Assembly: GCA_025363495.1 (NCBI GenBank)
Contig: JANYDR010000012.1
Span: 1-5,264, forward strand
Origin: Cyclobacteriaceae bacterium
GTDB lineage: Bacteria > Bacteroidota > Bacteroidia > Cytophagales > Cyclobacteriaceae
Direction of reading: 5' to 3'
DNA length: 5,264 nucleotides
The notes below the pieces were generated by a model, which saw only the letters and a list, made by a program, of their open reading frames with translations, did no database searches and was not told the DNA's origin. Shown here one piece after another: positions 4,306 through 5,264 of this stretch. Both the position numbers and the translations under genes were made by a program. How positions within the stretch are numbered: the stretch's first letter is position 1; every line of letters starts with the position of its first letter.

Positions 4306-5214
4306 ATGAGAGCACTGCACTTTTTTAATATTTCAGTTCCGACTTACCGCCTATGGTCTCTGCAATCACTAACCGAGTGCTTCGAATCCCTTATCCAGTC
4401 ATGTAACCGTATTTTCCCCAACCAGCTATCACTCCCACAAGTGAGGCTGCTAAAACAGCTATTACTTGATCAGAAGTTTCAATGCTGGCCAGTTTCATCC
4501 ATTGCGTTGTACGCCTTACGGGAAAATATTCTTCCCCTCAGTCTCAACACCTGGTATAAGTATGTTCATAAACTTGGAATAAATCGTCCCCGCCCTGTTT
4601 CAAGACGAAAGAAAAGTAATGTAAGCATTCGTGCTCAGCATCCTCATCAGATCTGGCATGCCGATATTACAGTATTTACCACTGTCGATCAGGTCAAGCA
4701 TTACATCTACTGCGTCGTCGATAATTATTCACGGAAAATATTGAGTTGCATAGCGCATCCTTCAGTGAAGGCTGAACTTCGACACGAAACTGTTGCTGAT
4801 GCGCTTAAAAAAGTAAATGAATTAAATTCCCCCATCACTCTCATTACTGACGGAGGGCCAGAAAATAATCTCAAGTCCTTTCTCGGCAACTTATCTCATC
4901 CGGTAGAACTCCGTAAAGCATTAGTAGACGTTCACTATTCCAATTCACTTATTGAAGCTCATAACAAAATTCTAAAATACAATTATCTGTACCGGATGGA
5001 TATCCATGATGGTACTCATCTCAATATCGTTCTTCTGAAAATTGTTGATGACTTCAACAACCGGCCTCACATTTCCCTTGATGGCCTCACTCCTAACGAA
5101 GCCGAACAGAATATTCAACTGGACCGCACTAAGCTTTCAAATCATATCCAACAAGCCACACTCGAACGAAAAATCTACAACCAACTCCATCGGTGTAGCC
5201 ATTGCAAGGAATGA
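4306..5214 (+). CDS. Integrase-core (rve) DDE transposase, probably lacking its N-terminal domain
   Basis: 302 residues. The rve-type catalytic core spans about 112-265. The first Asp is D120 in 'IWHADITVF', the second D182 in 'LITDGGPEN', and the Glu is E217 in 'SNSLIEAHNKILKYNYL'. The 35-residue step from D182 to E217 is the classical DD(35)E pattern of IS3/IS481-like enzymes, which cut and join element ends. 'NNRPHISLDGLTPNEA' (251-266) is the usual post-core motif 'RPH..L.G.TP.E'. Residues 1-110 are helical and basic at 'RPRPVSRRKK', a likely DNA-binding linker. The ATG at 4306 is the first standard start after the in-frame TGA at 4246. 'YLGLMRALHFFNISVPTYRLW' (read from just before it, split here at the Met) looks like the inside of a longer protein, so an N-terminal helix-turn-helix may have been lost where block A joins. 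Activity is therefore doubtful. Confidence 0.85.
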   Translation: MRALHFFNISVPTYRLWSLQSLTECFESLIQSCNRIFPNQLSLPQVRLLKQLLLDQKFQCWPVSSIALYALRENILPLSLNTWYKYVHKLGINRPRPVSRRKKSNVSIRAQHPHQIWHADITVFTTVDQVKHYIYCVVDNYSRKILSCIAHPSVKAELRHETVADALKKVNELNSPITLITDGGPENNLKSFLGNLSHPVELRKALVDVHYSNSLIEAHNKILKYNYLYRMDIHDGTHLNIVLLKIVDDFNNRPHISLDGLTPNEAEQNIQLDRTKLSNHIQQATLERKIYNQLHRCSHCKE

Positions 5215-5264
5215 TTCCCCCTAGACGAGCAACTGTTTGAATCAGTCCAATCCAGATTTCCAGG

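Larger units (their letters stand above)
4205..5214 (+). mobile_element. Insertion-element copy with near-complete transposase, ends undefined
   Basis: Block A plus a DDE transposase form the most complete copy of the element in the window. The tail found behind the 3' end at the first locus is absent here: similarity stops at 5199 and the gene ends HCKE. A small dyad GGAAT-G-ATTCC (5208-5218) overlaps the stop codon. No terminal inverted repeats or target duplications could be matched, and the right end may lie beyond the window. Confidence 0.6.

Noticed and set aside
5042..5224. 60-residue frame overlapping the transposase 3' end
   Set aside because: A shifted frame of the transposase coding sequence.

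Overview
The window looks like a repeat-rich chromosomal stretch from a member of the Bacteroidota, probably a Cytophagales- or Chitinophagales-like bacterium. This rests on the protein families (a small NTF2-fold protein, a two-domain 'GASGKxG' + Ig-like hypothetical protein, a secreted coiled-coil/beta-barrel protein and an integrase-type transposase), on the absence of clear Shine-Dalgarno sites, and on the moderate, slightly AT-rich composition. It is a judgement from memory of these families; no search was run.

Layout. 23-379 (-) encodes a SnoaL/NTF2-like protein. Its upstream region holds two strong dyads (438-470 and 476-509) that look like operators. The rest of the roughly 600 bp up to 986 has no convincing gene. 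It contains a nested set of inverted repeats (641-740, with a terminator-like hairpin at 661-699) and three tandem 11-nt direct repeats (833-865). 987-1556 (+) encodes a 189-residue protein of a widespread Bacteroidota family of unknown function. 1557-2232 is a graveyard of repeats: a long hairpin (1683-1725), a repeat called block A (1806-1875), a 3' transposase fragment (1876-2002) and a 'tail' repeat (2003-2128). 2233-3831 (-) encodes a 532-residue secreted protein with repeated K-x-D-S motifs, a Gly/Pro-rich middle and a beta-barrel-like C-terminus. Its stop codon and last nine codons lie inside a perfect 31-bp palindrome. 4014-4279 repeats tail and block A in the opposite order, followed by 4306-5214 (+), a DDE transposase with the complete catalytic triad but probably without its N-terminal domain.

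How the parts relate. The three single genes show no operon relationship. The main internal story is mobile: block A, the transposase 3' end and the tail occur at both loci but in permuted order. The first locus looks like an internally deleted copy of a unit A-transposase-tail. The second looks like the tail of a lost unit followed by A and a nearly complete transposase. In both loci block A stops at the same base before joining different parts of the transposase. I found no CRISPR array, tRNA, rRNA, or defence, toxin-antitoxin or biosynthetic cluster. I would not claim a new biological system here. The best leads are the mosaic element, the palindrome captured as a protein C-terminus, and the paired operators.
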